64,000 bases of DNA from Flavobacterium sp. UBA2787 (GTDB taxonomy: Bacteria > Bacteroidota > Bacteroidia > Flavobacteriales > Flavobacteriaceae). This document shows, one piece after another, positions 25,694 to 34,302 of the stretch. Each line of letters starts with the position of its first letter. Position 1 is the first letter of the stretch. The notes beneath the pieces were generated by a model. It had not been told where the DNA came from, searched no databases, and saw nothing but the letters and a program-made list of their open reading frames with translations. A program made the translations under genes and the position numbers. The DNA lies in assembly GCA_002352205.1 (NCBI GenBank), contig DEHZ01000002.1, positions 62,001-126,000 of the forward strand, in the 5' to 3' direction.

Positions 25694-26356
25694 CTAACGT
25701 CTTGTAAACCAATAATACATAAAATAGTAGGGGGCTATTTCAAGGGCACAAAGATACAAAATAAAATAAAACATCTTACTTATTAGTAAACTTTGATAAG
25801 ATTTTAATGAAATAAGGTAAGTTAATGCATTTACTATCAATATAATCAATAGAATTCCGTAAATAATTATGTTTGAAGAAATATCATTATAATACAAAAT
25901 TATATTAACCGGAAGAATTAACAACCCAATAAACGTGCGGTAACTTACTTTTTGAAGATTAAATTGTTCCATAAAATCTTCAATTTTAAAGGAAGTAGCA
26001 ATAATCTTTTCAACCAAGTATTTAGAAAGTACAAAAACACCTAACAAAGTAATAATCTGAATATATTTTACCCAATCGGTTTTAGAGGCTAAATCGAAAT
26101 AATTCAACAAAATCAGAATAAAAAAAGCAAACGAAATCAATTGCACAAAAAACAAACTGATCGTAAACCAGCTCATCATATGCGATGGGTCTTTGTAGAT
26201 TTTAAGGTATTTATCAGTAACAAACAATTTTAGAAATTCATTAAAACGGGCTTCAAAAAAAGTTTTGGTCACCGCAATCAATGCAAAGCTCAAGACAAAC
26301 AGAACTGTTGCCCAATCTTTACTATCCAATATTCGTTGCTCTAAAATGTAGTCCAT
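25694..26356 (-). CDS. DUF4271 integral membrane protein
   Basis: This is a 220-residue protein with about six membrane helices (near 15-35, 55-85, 95-113, 138-155, 161-182 and 192-215). The opening LEQRILDSKDWATVLFVLSFALIAVTK and the segment FNLQKVSYRTFIGLLILPVNIILYY are typical of DUF4271, a Bacteroidetes-specific family found next to hemD. The function is unknown. It probably forms an operon with hemD. Confidence 0.88.
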   Translation of the reverse strand: MDYILEQRILDSKDWATVLFVLSFALIAVTKTFFEARFNEFLKLFVTDKYLKIYKDPSHMMSWFTISLFFVQLISFAFFILILLNYFDLASKTDWVKYIQIITLLGVFVLSKYLVEKIIATSFKIEDFMEQFNLQKVSYRTFIGLLILPVNIILYYNDISSNIIIYGILLIILIVNALTYLISLKSYQSLLISKMFYFILYLCALEIAPYYFMYYWFTRR

Positions 26357-26436
26357 AATTCGTTTGTAAAATTACTATTTTTTTAATTCAATCACTTTAT
26401 TATAATTTTATTATGAATCAACGTTCATAAAAAGTT

Positions 26437-26444
26437 TACTTTTG
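26437..26444 (+). promoter_or_regulatory. -7 box of the DPM1-like glycosyltransferase gene
   Basis: TACTTTTG lies only three bases before an in-frame ATG at 26447, so transcription starts at or after that codon. This favours the ATG at 26465 as the true start. Confidence 0.55.
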
Positions 26445-26464
26445 CTTTGAAATTTTGTCTTTTT

Positions 26465-27190
26465 ATGAGTAACGGATTAGTAGTCATTCCAACCTACAAC
26501 GAAATTGAAAATGTTGAAAGTATTATTCGGGCAGTTTTTGCTCTCGAAAAGCCTTTTCACATACTGATTGTGGATGACAATTCACCGGATAAAACCCATG
26601 AAAAAGTGGAATCCTTACAAAATGAATTTCCAACACAACTTTTTTTGAAAGTTAGAAAAAAGAAATCCGGTTTGGGAACAGCATATGTGCACGGATTTAA
26701 ATGGGCGTTGCAAAATAACTATGATTTTATTTTTGAGATGGATGCCGATTTTTCTCATAATCCACAAGATTTAAATAAACTCTACGAAGCATGTCAAGCC
26801 GGAGAAGCCGATATGGCAATAGGTTCGCGTTATGTTCGAGGAGTGAATGTGGTAAATTGGCCATTAAGCAGGGTTTTACTTTCTTATTTTGCTTCGGTTT
26901 ATGTAAAAATAATTACCGGTATGAAAATTCATGACGCCACTGCAGGTTTTATTTGTTACAGAAGAGAAGTACTTGAAAAAATTAATCTCGACAAAATTAA
27001 ATTCGTAGGCTATGCGTTTCAAATCGAAATGAAATACAGAACGTATTGCAAAGGTTTTAAAATTAAAGAAGTTCCTATTATCTTTACAGACAGAACAAAA
27101 GGACAATCCAAAATGAGTAATTCCATCATAAAGGAAGCTGTTTTTGGAGTTATTTCGTTACGCATAAAAAAACTATTTAATCGATTATAA
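26465..27190 (+). CDS. Polyprenol-phosphate mannosyltransferase-like glycosyltransferase (GT2)
   Basis: The 241-residue protein is a family 2 glycosyltransferase most like dolichol/polyprenol-phosphate mannose synthase. VIPTYNEIENVESII at 6-20 and ILIVDDNSPDKTHE form the nucleotide-sugar binding part; FEMDADFSHNP near 92-102 carries the DxD metal site; GSRYVRGV and the acceptor region ATAGFICYRREVL follow, then FTDRTKGQSKMS, typical of DPM1. There are no C-terminal membrane helices. It would load a lipid carrier with a sugar at the inner membrane. The first in-frame ATG (26447) is too close to the promoter, so 26465 (MSNGLVVIPTYN) is chosen. Dihydroorotase follows 5 bases later. Confidence 0.87.
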   Translation: MSNGLVVIPTYNEIENVESIIRAVFALEKPFHILIVDDNSPDKTHEKVESLQNEFPTQLFLKVRKKKSGLGTAYVHGFKWALQNNYDFIFEMDADFSHNPQDLNKLYEACQAGEADMAIGSRYVRGVNVVNWPLSRVLLSYFASVYVKIITGMKIHDATAGFICYRREVLEKINLDKIKFVGYAFQIEMKYRTYCKGFKIKEVPIIFTDRTKGQSKMSNSIIKEAVFGVISLRIKKLFNRL

Positions 27191-27195
27191 TCGAA

Positions 27196-28539
27196 ATGAA
27201 AATGAAAAGGATCTTAATAAAAAACGCCAAAATTGTTAACGAAGGAAAGATATTTGAAGGTGATTTACTCATCGAAAATCAACTTATTACTGAAATAGCT
27301 GACAGTATTAGTGCCAAACCTGATTATAAAGTCATTGATGCAGAGGGAAATTTTTTAATTCCCGGAGCCATTGATGATCAAGTTCATTTTCGCGAACCAG
27401 GATTAACACACAAAGCCGACATTGCTTCCGAATCCAGAGCAGCTGTGGCAGGCGGAATTACATCGTTTATAGAACAACCAAATACTGTTCCGAATGCGGT
27501 AACGCAAGAATTGCTGGAACAAAAATACCAAATAGCTGCCGAAACATCGTTTGCCAATTATTCGTTTATGATGGGTGGAACCAATGATAATTTAGAAGAA
27601 GTTTTAAAAACCAATCCCAGAAATGTAGCCGGAATCAAATTGTTTTTAGGCTCTTCAACCGGAAATATGTTGGTGGACAATGAAGAAGTGTTAGAAAAAA
27701 TATTTTCTTCAACAAAAATGCTGATTGCGGTTCATTGTGAAGACGAAGCGACAATCCAAAAGAATTTAGCTTTATACAAAGAAAAATACGGAGATGATGT
27801 TCCTGTGAAGTTTCATCATTTAATTAGAAGTGAAGAAGCGTGCTATCTTTCTTCTTCCAAAGCCATCGCATTAGCAAAAAAAACCGGTGCACGATTGCAC
27901 GTTTTTCATCTTTCCACAGCGAAGGAATTGGAATTGTTTACCAATAAAATTCCGTTAAAAGAGAAACAAATTACAGCCGAAGTGTGCATTCATCATTTGT
28001 GGTTTACTAATGCCGATTACGACACCAAAGGAAACTTGATCAAATGGAATCCCGCTGTAAAAACTGAAGCCGATCGAGCAGCACTTTGGCAAGCACTTTT
28101 AGATGACCGAATTGATGTGATTGCCACCGATCATGCTCCACATACATTAGAAGAAAAAAAACAACCTTATCTTCAAGCACCGTCTGGCGGTCCGTTGGTG
28201 CAACATGCTGTTGTGGCAATGTTTGAAGCTTACCATCAAGGTAAAATATCTGTAGAGAAAATTGTAGAGAAAATGGCTCATAATCCGGCTAAAATTTTTA
28301 AAATTGAAAACAGAGGTTTCATTAAAGAAGGCTTTTATGCCGATTTGGTTTTAATAAATCCAGCGATGCCTTGGAACGTGAAAAAAGAAAATATTCTCTA
28401 CAAATGTGGTTGGTCACCTTTGGAAGGAACTAATTTTAAATCGCGAATTACACACACATTTGTGAATGGTGAACTGGTTTATCAGAATTCAAAAGTAAAT
28501 GATACCAAAGCCGGAATGCGATTACTCTTTAACCGATAA
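27196..28539 (+). CDS. pyrC: Dihydroorotase (class I type)
   Basis: The enzyme interconverts carbamoyl-aspartate and dihydroorotate in pyrimidine synthesis. The 447 residues show the amidohydrolase metal site: DDQVHFREPG at about 58-67 (the usual DxHxH appears as D-Q-V-H-F-R), GIKLFLGSSTGNML near 154-167 (lysine that is normally carboxylated), HCEDEATI near 182, HVFHLSTAKELE near 236 and the catalytic ATDHAPHT near 312-319. So the first metal-binding His of DxH-x-R should be checked: the first position reads Gln-Val-His as in other class I enzymes of Bacteroidetes (D-D-Q-V-H-F-R). It lies 5 bases after the glycosyltransferase gene and 3 before the DUF4296 gene. Confidence 0.9.
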   Translation: MKMKRILIKNAKIVNEGKIFEGDLLIENQLITEIADSISAKPDYKVIDAEGNFLIPGAIDDQVHFREPGLTHKADIASESRAAVAGGITSFIEQPNTVPNAVTQELLEQKYQIAAETSFANYSFMMGGTNDNLEEVLKTNPRNVAGIKLFLGSSTGNMLVDNEEVLEKIFSSTKMLIAVHCEDEATIQKNLALYKEKYGDDVPVKFHHLIRSEEACYLSSSKAIALAKKTGARLHVFHLSTAKELELFTNKIPLKEKQITAEVCIHHLWFTNADYDTKGNLIKWNPAVKTEADRAALWQALLDDRIDVIATDHAPHTLEEKKQPYLQAPSGGPLVQHAVVAMFEAYHQGKISVEKIVEKMAHNPAKIFKIENRGFIKEGFYADLVLINPAMPWNVKKENILYKCGWSPLEGTNFKSRITHTFVNGELVYQNSKVNDTKAGMRLLFNR

Positions 28540-28542
28540 AAG

Positions 28543-29001
28543 ATGAAATTTAAATCTACTATATTGTTTTTTTTACTAGTGTTTCTTTCATGTAATGATG
28601 ATGGAGTAAAAAAACCATCAAAACTTATTGAAGAGGAAAAAATGGTTGATATTCTTTATGATTTAAGTATTTTAGATGCTTTAAAATCTAGTAATCCAAA
28701 GGTTTTAGATGAAAATAATATCGATTCCCAAACCTATATTTACAGAAAGTATAGTATTGATAGTTTACAATTTGTAGAGAATACAGCTTTTTATGCCTCG
28801 GATTTAAAGAAGTATAAAAAGATGTATGAAACAGTTGAAAAACGAATTGAAGAAAATAAAAAAGTAGCAGACAGTCTTTTGAAAATAAAACAAAAAGAAG
28901 ACAATAAAAAAGCTGAGGAATTGAGATTGTTAAAGAAAGATTCAATTAAAAAACCTCGAAATATGAAAGAAGCTAATGAGTTATTGAAAAATCAAAAGTA
29001 A
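28543..29001 (+). CDS. DUF4296 lipoprotein
   Basis: The 152-residue protein begins with a lipoprotein signal (MKFKSTILFFLLVFLSCNDDG; Cys17). EEKMVDILYDLSILDALKS and YRKYSIDSLQFVENTAFYASDLKKYKKMYETV are characteristic of DUF4296, a Bacteroidetes family of unknown function. The C-terminal third is a highly charged helix rich in Lys and Glu. It forms an operon with the glycosyltransferase and dihydroorotase genes. The last 29 bases overlap the 3' end of the convergent epimerase gene. Confidence 0.88.
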   Translation: MKFKSTILFFLLVFLSCNDDGVKKPSKLIEEEKMVDILYDLSILDALKSSNPKVLDENNIDSQTYIYRKYSIDSLQFVENTAFYASDLKKYKKMYETVEKRIEENKKVADSLLKIKQKEDNKKAEELRLLKKDSIKKPRNMKEANELLKNQK

Positions 29002-29977
29002 CTTTTTTCACGACTTCTTTTATTGGTTGAAATTCAAAATTCATTTGTTGCCTAATTTTTTCATTAGAATACAAAACAGTTGTGTGCAACGATGTTGCGG
29101 TTGCTCTTGATAATTTTCTTTTTTGAAAAAACAATATTGAAAAGAACCAATCTAATCGCCAAGCAATAGATGTCATCCAAGGTTTTGCATACATAGTAGG
29201 TTTTTTAATGTTTATCCCTTCAGCTATCCAAAAAATCAAATCCTTAAAAACAATGTTTTCACTGATTAATGTAAATCGTTCTCCTGAAATATCACTTTTC
29301 ATAAGCTGATACATCACAGTTACAACATCTTCAACAGCCACAAATCCGGTTGAACCTTTAGTGTAAAACGGAATTCCATTTTTCACTTTCATAAAAATCT
29401 CACCACTTCCAGAATCCCAAAAACCTGTACCTAAAATGACTCCGGGATTAACAATAACACAATTTAATCCTTCTTGTTGAGCTCGCCAAATCTCCATTTC
29501 TGCACCAAATTTTGAAAGAGCATAATCGCTGTGTGGTTTTTCAGGATTCCATTCGGTTTCTTCGCTAATCACGGTTTCACTTTCCTTTAAATCACCCAAA
29601 GCAGCAATAGAACTTACGTAGCAGAATTTTTTTACACCAAAAGCCAATGCACAATTGACCATGTTGGCTGTTCCTTCGATATTAATTTTTCTGAGATTTT
29701 CTTCTTCAACACCATCAAACGAAATTAGAGCTGCACAATGATAAACATATTCCACATTCTCAAACGCTTTTTCAAGCGAAGGAACATCGTTTACATTGCC
29801 TGAAACCCATTCAATTTTATTAAATAAATCACTGTTATTAAATTGATTAAATAGCTTTTTGGTTTTTTGAATACTATTTTCTGTACGAAATAAAGCCCGA
29901 ACTTTTTCGCCATTCTGAAGTAAATGAAGTAATAAATGTGCACCAACTAAGCCGGTTCCGCCTGTAACTAAATTCAT
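28973..29977 (-). CDS. NAD-dependent epimerase/dehydratase family protein
   Basis: This 334-residue extended short-chain dehydrogenase has NLVTGGTGLVGAHLLLHLL at 2-20 (Rossmann GxxGxxG), VYHCAALISFDG near 77-88, VSSIAALGD near 121, and the catalytic YALSKFGAE (Tyr-x-x-x-Lys) near 152. VNPGVILG and GFVAVEDVV are further typical stretches. The C-terminal part has hydrophobic segments (TSIAWRLDWFFSILFFQKR), as in 3-beta-HSD- or dihydroflavonol reductase-like members. The substrate is unknown. The 3' ends of this gene and the DUF4296 gene overlap by 29 bases. Confidence 0.87.
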   Translation of the reverse strand: MNLVTGGTGLVGAHLLLHLLQNGEKVRALFRTENSIQKTKKLFNQFNNSDLFNKIEWVSGNVNDVPSLEKAFENVEYVYHCAALISFDGVEEENLRKINIEGTANMVNCALAFGVKKFCYVSSIAALGDLKESETVISEETEWNPEKPHSDYALSKFGAEMEIWRAQQEGLNCVIVNPGVILGTGFWDSGSGEIFMKVKNGIPFYTKGSTGFVAVEDVVTVMYQLMKSDISGERFTLISENIVFKDLIFWIAEGINIKKPTMYAKPWMTSIAWRLDWFFSILFFQKRKLSRATATSLHTTVLYSNEKIRQQMNFEFQPIKEVVKKVTFDFSITH

Positions 29978-30030
29978 AAAAACAAAGATAAATGTTTCTG
30001 TTCTACATTTTCAAATTATCGAATTAAAAC

Positions 30031-30038
30031 TATCTTTG
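30031..30038 (+). promoter_or_regulatory. -7 box upstream of tyrS
   Basis: TATCTTTG fits TAnnTTTG, with no good -33 element. It would give a leader of about 95 bases before the tyrS ATG. The leader has a short frame (30052-30078, MKSLQKEV) and a possible 7-bp helix (AATCGCT 30057-30063 with AGCGATT 30099-30105). Confidence 0.5.
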
Positions 30039-30139
30039 CCAAAATTAATTTGATGAAATCGCTACAAAAAGAAGTTTGAATAAACACCGATAAAAATAAG
30101 CGATTCCATGTGACCTTTAAAAATCAATAAAATCCACAC

Positions 30140-31447
30140 ATGAAAAATTTAGTAGAAGAATTACGTTGGAGAGGATTGTTTCACGATATGATGCCGGGAA
30201 CAGAGGAGCAATTGCTAAAAGAATCTACGACTGCCTATATCGGATTTGACCCAACTGCCGACTCGTTACATATTGGAAGTATGGTGCAAATTATCTTGTT
30301 GGTTCACCTTAAAAATTTTGGTCATCAACCCATCGCTTTAGTGGGTGGAGCTACCGGAATGATTGGCGATCCATCCGGAAAATCAGATGAGCGAAATTTG
30401 TTGGACGAAGCGACTTTGAATAAAAATGTAGAAGGAATTAAAGGTGTTTTGTCTCGTTTTTTAGATTTTAATTCAACGGATGCCAATGCTCCAATTATGG
30501 TGAATAATTATGATTGGATGAAAGATTTTTCGTTTATCGATTTTGCTCGTGATGTGGGTAAACGAATTACTGTGAACTATATGATGTCGAAAGATTCGGT
30601 AAAGAAACGTTTTTCAGGAGATGGAGAAGGAATGTCGTTTACGGAATTCACGTATCAATTAATTCAAGGATACGATTTTTATCATTTATATAAAAATTAC
30701 AACTGCTTACTTCAAATGGGTGGTTCCGATCAGTGGGGAAATATCACAACCGGAACGGAATTAGTCCGAAGATTAAACGTAAACACCGAAGACGAAGGAG
30801 CAAAAGCATTTGCCTTGACCACACCATTAATCACGAAAGCCGACGGTTCAAAATTTGGAAAATCGGAAGGTGGAAATGTTTGGTTAACTGCGGATAAAAC
30901 ATCGCCATACAAATTCTATCAATTTTGGTTTAATTCATCCGATGAAGATGCAGAAAAATACATCAAAATTTTTACCTTTTTAGATAAAGAAACGATTGAA
31001 GAATTAATTGAAAAACACAGACAAGAACCACATTTACGTTTATTGCAAAAGAAATTAGCAGAAGAAATTACGGTTTTTGTTCATTCAAAAGAAGAATATG
31101 AAAAGGCGGTAAAAGCGTCAAACATTTTGTTTGGAAATTCAACATCAGAAGATTTGAAACAATTGGATTCGCAAACATTTTTAGATGTTTTTGACGGAAT
31201 TACACAAGCCGAAATTTCAAAATCAGATTTGGAAAACGGAATCGGTATAATTGATGCTTTATCGGCAAAATCGGGATTTTTACCTTCCAATAGCGAAGCC
31301 AGAAGAGCGTTAAAAGAAAATTCTATTTCGGTGAATCGTGAAAAAGTGACGGAAGAATTTATACTTTCAAACAATGACTTAATTATAAATGAGTTTGTTT
31401 TATTACAACGCGGAAGAAGAAACTATTTTATTTTACGAGCAGTTTAA
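30140..31447 (+). CDS. tyrS: Tyrosine--tRNA ligase
   Basis: This class I synthetase charges tRNA-Tyr. The 435-residue length is normal for the TyrS form with a C-terminal S4 domain. The HIGH-type motif is LHIGS at 43-47, LVGGATGMIGDPSGKSDER follows near 73-91, YQLIQGYDFYHLY near 172-184, GGSDQWGNITTG near 194-205, and the KMSKS-type motif is KFGKS at 238-242. The S4 RNA-binding domain covers about 365-430 (SEARRALKENSISVN...). There is no T-box-like leader. A heptamer repeat fills the 27-base gap to the convergent LuxE-like gene. Confidence 0.98.
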   Translation: MKNLVEELRWRGLFHDMMPGTEEQLLKESTTAYIGFDPTADSLHIGSMVQIILLVHLKNFGHQPIALVGGATGMIGDPSGKSDERNLLDEATLNKNVEGIKGVLSRFLDFNSTDANAPIMVNNYDWMKDFSFIDFARDVGKRITVNYMMSKDSVKKRFSGDGEGMSFTEFTYQLIQGYDFYHLYKNYNCLLQMGGSDQWGNITTGTELVRRLNVNTEDEGAKAFALTTPLITKADGSKFGKSEGGNVWLTADKTSPYKFYQFWFNSSDEDAEKYIKIFTFLDKETIEELIEKHRQEPHLRLLQKKLAEEITVFVHSKEEYEKAVKASNILFGNSTSEDLKQLDSQTFLDVFDGITQAEISKSDLENGIGIIDALSAKSGFLPSNSEARRALKENSISVNREKVTEEFILSNNDLIINEFVLLQRGRRNYFILRAV

Positions 31448-31448
31448 A

Positions 31449-31469
31449 CTTGAAACCTGAAACTTGAAA
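31449..31469 (-). repeat. TTTCARG heptamer repeat between tyrS and the LuxE-like gene
   Basis: Three heptamers (on the plus strand CTTGAAA, CCTGAAA, CTTGAAA) make up most of the 27 bases between the two convergent stop codons. They are the reverse complement of the units seen in leuS and before the ferredoxin gene. Confidence 0.85.
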
Positions 31470-31474
31470 CCATT

Positions 31475-32455
31475 TTAAACCACCATCAAGTTACAACCGC
31501 GAATATCGCTAGAATCAAAACGTCCCAACACTTCAAACGAATGGTTGGGATATTTTTTGCCCAAATCTTGCGTTGCAATAAAAGAGCAGGAATTGATATT
31601 TGCCAAATCGATGACATTAATTCCGCCTGTTTTTCCGTAATCAACATACGTTAACGCATCTTCCGTATCACGAATGAGAATGGACATCCAGGGAGGACAT
31701 TCGAAAATACCTTTTCCTAACGAATAGGCTTGCGATAATAACTCGGTCATACCATATTCTGAATGAATGGCGGGAACGTCAAAACCGTTGCATAGAATTG
31801 AATGTAATTCTTCACGGATGATTTCTTTTCGTTTGCCTTTCATTCCGCCGGTTTCCATGACAATAGTGTTTTTTAATTGAAAGGATTGTTTTTCAATCAA
31901 ATCTAAAAGAGCATATGTTACACCAATCAATAAAACATTCTGACCGGAGGAGTCTAGCTCAATAAGTTGCTGAATTAATTCATCATAATTATTCAAATAA
32001 AATCCGCTTTCAGAATGGTTTGAGCTTTCAATCAAATCATTTACCATATAAATCAACGACGAGCCATCTCGTTCTAAATAGGAGGGAAGTAGAGCTAAAA
32101 CTACGTAATCTTCGATGTTTCCATAGAATTGAGAAAACGCTTTTCGAAAACTTTGTTCGTATAAAGTTACATCAGTTACCAAATGATTACTTGTCAAAGT
32201 TCCGGTTGTTCCGCTACTGGTAAATATTTCTTGAATCGTATTTTGTGAACTTAAAATCTCATGACTTTTAAAAAACTGAATCGGTAAAAAGGGAATTTCT
32301 TCAATAGATTTTACATTGGATTTGTCTTTTTTCAACAACGAACAAAAATCCTGATAAACCAAATTGTTATCATATTGATGCCTAAAAACTTTGAGTGTTA
32401 TTTTCTCAAATTCTTTTTGACTACTGATGGAAAATATGTCGGGATAAGGATTCAT
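31475..32455 (-). CDS. LuxE/PaaK-like acyl-activating enzyme
   Basis: This is a 326-residue protein of the adenylate-forming superfamily, close to acyl-protein synthetase LuxE. The ATP-binding loop TSSGTTGT is at 79-85. FLPIQFFKSHEI near 56-67 and VMETGGMKGKRKEI, AIHSEYGMTELLSQAYS and DLGKKYPNHSFEVLGRFDSSDIRGCN towards the C-terminus fit the family. LuxE activates a fatty acid for transfer; no lux genes are present, so a role in acyl transfer for lipid or surface polymer modification is more likely. It is transcribed alone and convergently with tyrS. Confidence 0.8.
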   Translation of the reverse strand: MNPYPDIFSISSQKEFEKITLKVFRHQYDNNLVYQDFCSLLKKDKSNVKSIEEIPFLPIQFFKSHEILSSQNTIQEIFTSSGTTGTLTSNHLVTDVTLYEQSFRKAFSQFYGNIEDYVVLALLPSYLERDGSSLIYMVNDLIESSNHSESGFYLNNYDELIQQLIELDSSGQNVLLIGVTYALLDLIEKQSFQLKNTIVMETGGMKGKRKEIIREELHSILCNGFDVPAIHSEYGMTELLSQAYSLGKGIFECPPWMSILIRDTEDALTYVDYGKTGGINVIDLANINSCSFIATQDLGKKYPNHSFEVLGRFDSSDIRGCNLMVV

Positions 32456-32471
32456 TGGTGCAAAAATAGCA

Positions 32472-32501
32472 ATAAAAAAAGCACCAACTTTCGTTGATGC
32501 T
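32472..32501 (-). terminator. Terminator of the 558-residue T9SS protein gene
   Basis: On the minus strand AGCATCAAC, a GAAA tetraloop and GTTGGTGCT (complement 32480-32501) form a 9-bp stem with one G-T pair. It is followed by T7 (complement of A tract 32474-32480). Confidence 0.85.
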
Positions 32502-32524
32502 TGATTTATGTTTGAAATGAAAGA

Positions 32525-34201
32525 TTACTTAACTGCTAATTTCACAGTAGCAGAATTTCCGCCTTCAATGATTTTTACTACGTAAAGACCAGTGTTTAAA
32601 GTTGAAATATTAATTGCTTCATTTGAAGTAGTTACATTCATTACTTGTTTTCCTAATAAGTCATACACTTGAACATTTCTTTCAGCATTTAATTCTGTAG
32701 AAATATATAATGTTCCGTCAGCAACTGGATTAGGGTAAACTTTTAAACCTGAAATTGTATTGTTTCTAATTGATAAAGTAAGATCATTTAATGAACGAGC
32801 AGTTAATTGAGCAGCTCCATTAAAGTTACCAACCAAAGCAATAAAACCAGTTGTACCGGAAGGAACTAGTGAACCGATATAATTAGATTCTGCAAATGCA
32901 GTTCTAAAAATCATTGTATCTGTACCGTCTGAAAAGTTATAGTTGGTTGCAGGAGGGTTAACGAAAGTTGTTGTTCCATTTCCATCTTCAAAAGTAACAC
33001 CATTAAGTTGAACTAATCTGCTTTCGTATGCTTGCACATCAGCAGCAAGTTGAGCAATTGTTACTACTTGAGGAGATACTGTATTTCCTGAAGAAGCAAC
33101 CGTTGCGTTGGCAGTAGGCGTAAATTGAAGTAAACCACTAAAAAGTGAAGTTCTTCCCGTTAAACCAGCCATAGCATCACCAGCTACAAATGGAGTAGAA
33201 ATGATACCGGCAAGGTCATCAATTAAAACAGCTCCGCTAGCATCTTCAACATATTTTTGATTACGTGTTGTTCTGGCATAAGTTACAACCGGTGCTTCAA
33301 GAATTTGGTAATATTTTCCTGCACCGTTAGCAATTACATCAGCACGCATTTCACCTAAGTTACCTATTACGTTTAACGCAGCAATTTCAAAAGTTACGCT
33401 AGCCATTACAGCAGGAACAATTGGTGTGTGAGTATTATCAACTAATTCCATGTTTAAAGTATATTCTCCCGCAGCTAAACCTGAAAATACAATTGGGTTA
33501 GTGTCATATTTCATAACCATTGAACCACCTGGAGTTAATGTATAATGAATGTGCCCGTCTATACCTGCACCTGGATTACCAACAACAAAGTTAGAAACAG
33601 TGATATTAACAGTAACATCTGAATTTGGAGCAAAAACGGTTCCGTTTGATGGAGAACCGATTGCTAAACTTGGCGATGCTGCAGCACCAAAATCAGTCAT
33701 AACGATATCATCAATATTTAAACGATTATTTGATGCACCTGTTTCAGTAGCTCTTTTAATTCTGATTCTTACATCAGCATTGATGTCTAATTGAGCTGAA
33801 AATGTTTGCACATCATCGGTAGCAGGAGCTGTAAAAGCATCACCAACTTGTGTCCAGTCAGCACCATCATTAACAGAATATTCTACTTTCCAATCCACTT
33901 GTGCATCAGTACCGTATCTTCTGTACAAGAAAGACAAATTTCCAATTCCGTTTGTTTTGTTGGCCAACATGGTCATCGAAGATGCGGCATAACCTCTCAT
34001 ACGGGCAGACTTAGTTCCGTTTTTCCAATCTGCAGTTGCGTTTCCAATCAATGATTCTGTCATATCCCAATCAATTCCTGACAAGGTTACAGTTGCAGAA
34101 GCATAAGATCCTTTTGTTTCATTTTCAAAATCAACAGTGTACTGAGCTTGAGCAGTAAACAATGAAAATGCTAAAAATAATAAAGTGTAAAGTTTTTTCA
34201 T
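32525..34201 (-). CDS. Secreted T9SS cargo protein with DUF5689-like region
   Basis: The protein has 558 residues from MKKLYTLLFLAFSLFTAQAQ (signal peptide). The N-terminal third (DFENETKGSYA...LNIDDIVMTDFG) looks like a jelly-roll/carbohydrate-binding-like domain. Then comes an Ig-like part (LAIGSPSNGTVFAPNSDVTVNITVSN), a DUF5689-like OB-type region (IGNLGEMRADVIANGAGKYY to LTARSLNDL) and a type A T9SS sorting domain in the last 75 residues (GLKVYPNPVADGTLYIS...VVKIIEGGNSATVKLAVK). It is probably exported by T9SS and anchored on the surface or released. The function is unknown. The upstream in-frame ATG (34237) lies beyond the promoter box at 34223-34230 and is rejected. Confidence 0.85.
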   Translation of the reverse strand: MKKLYTLLFLAFSLFTAQAQYTVDFENETKGSYASATVTLSGIDWDMTESLIGNATADWKNGTKSARMRGYAASSMTMLANKTNGIGNLSFLYRRYGTDAQVDWKVEYSVNDGADWTQVGDAFTAPATDDVQTFSAQLDINADVRIRIKRATETGASNNRLNIDDIVMTDFGAAASPSLAIGSPSNGTVFAPNSDVTVNITVSNFVVGNPGAGIDGHIHYTLTPGGSMVMKYDTNPIVFSGLAAGEYTLNMELVDNTHTPIVPAVMASVTFEIAALNVIGNLGEMRADVIANGAGKYYQILEAPVVTYARTTRNQKYVEDASGAVLIDDLAGIISTPFVAGDAMAGLTGRTSLFSGLLQFTPTANATVASSGNTVSPQVVTIAQLAADVQAYESRLVQLNGVTFEDGNGTTTFVNPPATNYNFSDGTDTMIFRTAFAESNYIGSLVPSGTTGFIALVGNFNGAAQLTARSLNDLTLSIRNNTISGLKVYPNPVADGTLYISTELNAERNVQVYDLLGKQVMNVTTSNEAINISTLNTGLYVVKIIEGGNSATVKLAVK

Positions 34202-34222
34202 TTTTTTATAAAATTTATTGTA

Positions 34223-34230
34223 CAAAGATA
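34223..34230 (-). promoter_or_regulatory. -7 box of the T9SS cargo gene
   Basis: TATCTTTG on the minus strand ends 21 bases before the ATG at 34201 and lies downstream of the alternative ATG at 34237, which it excludes. Confidence 0.55.
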
Positions 34231-34302
34231 ACAACAATTAATAAGTTATAAAAGATAACCTTATTAAAAAATTGTAAATTGGGAATAAAGGGGAATTTCT
34301 AA

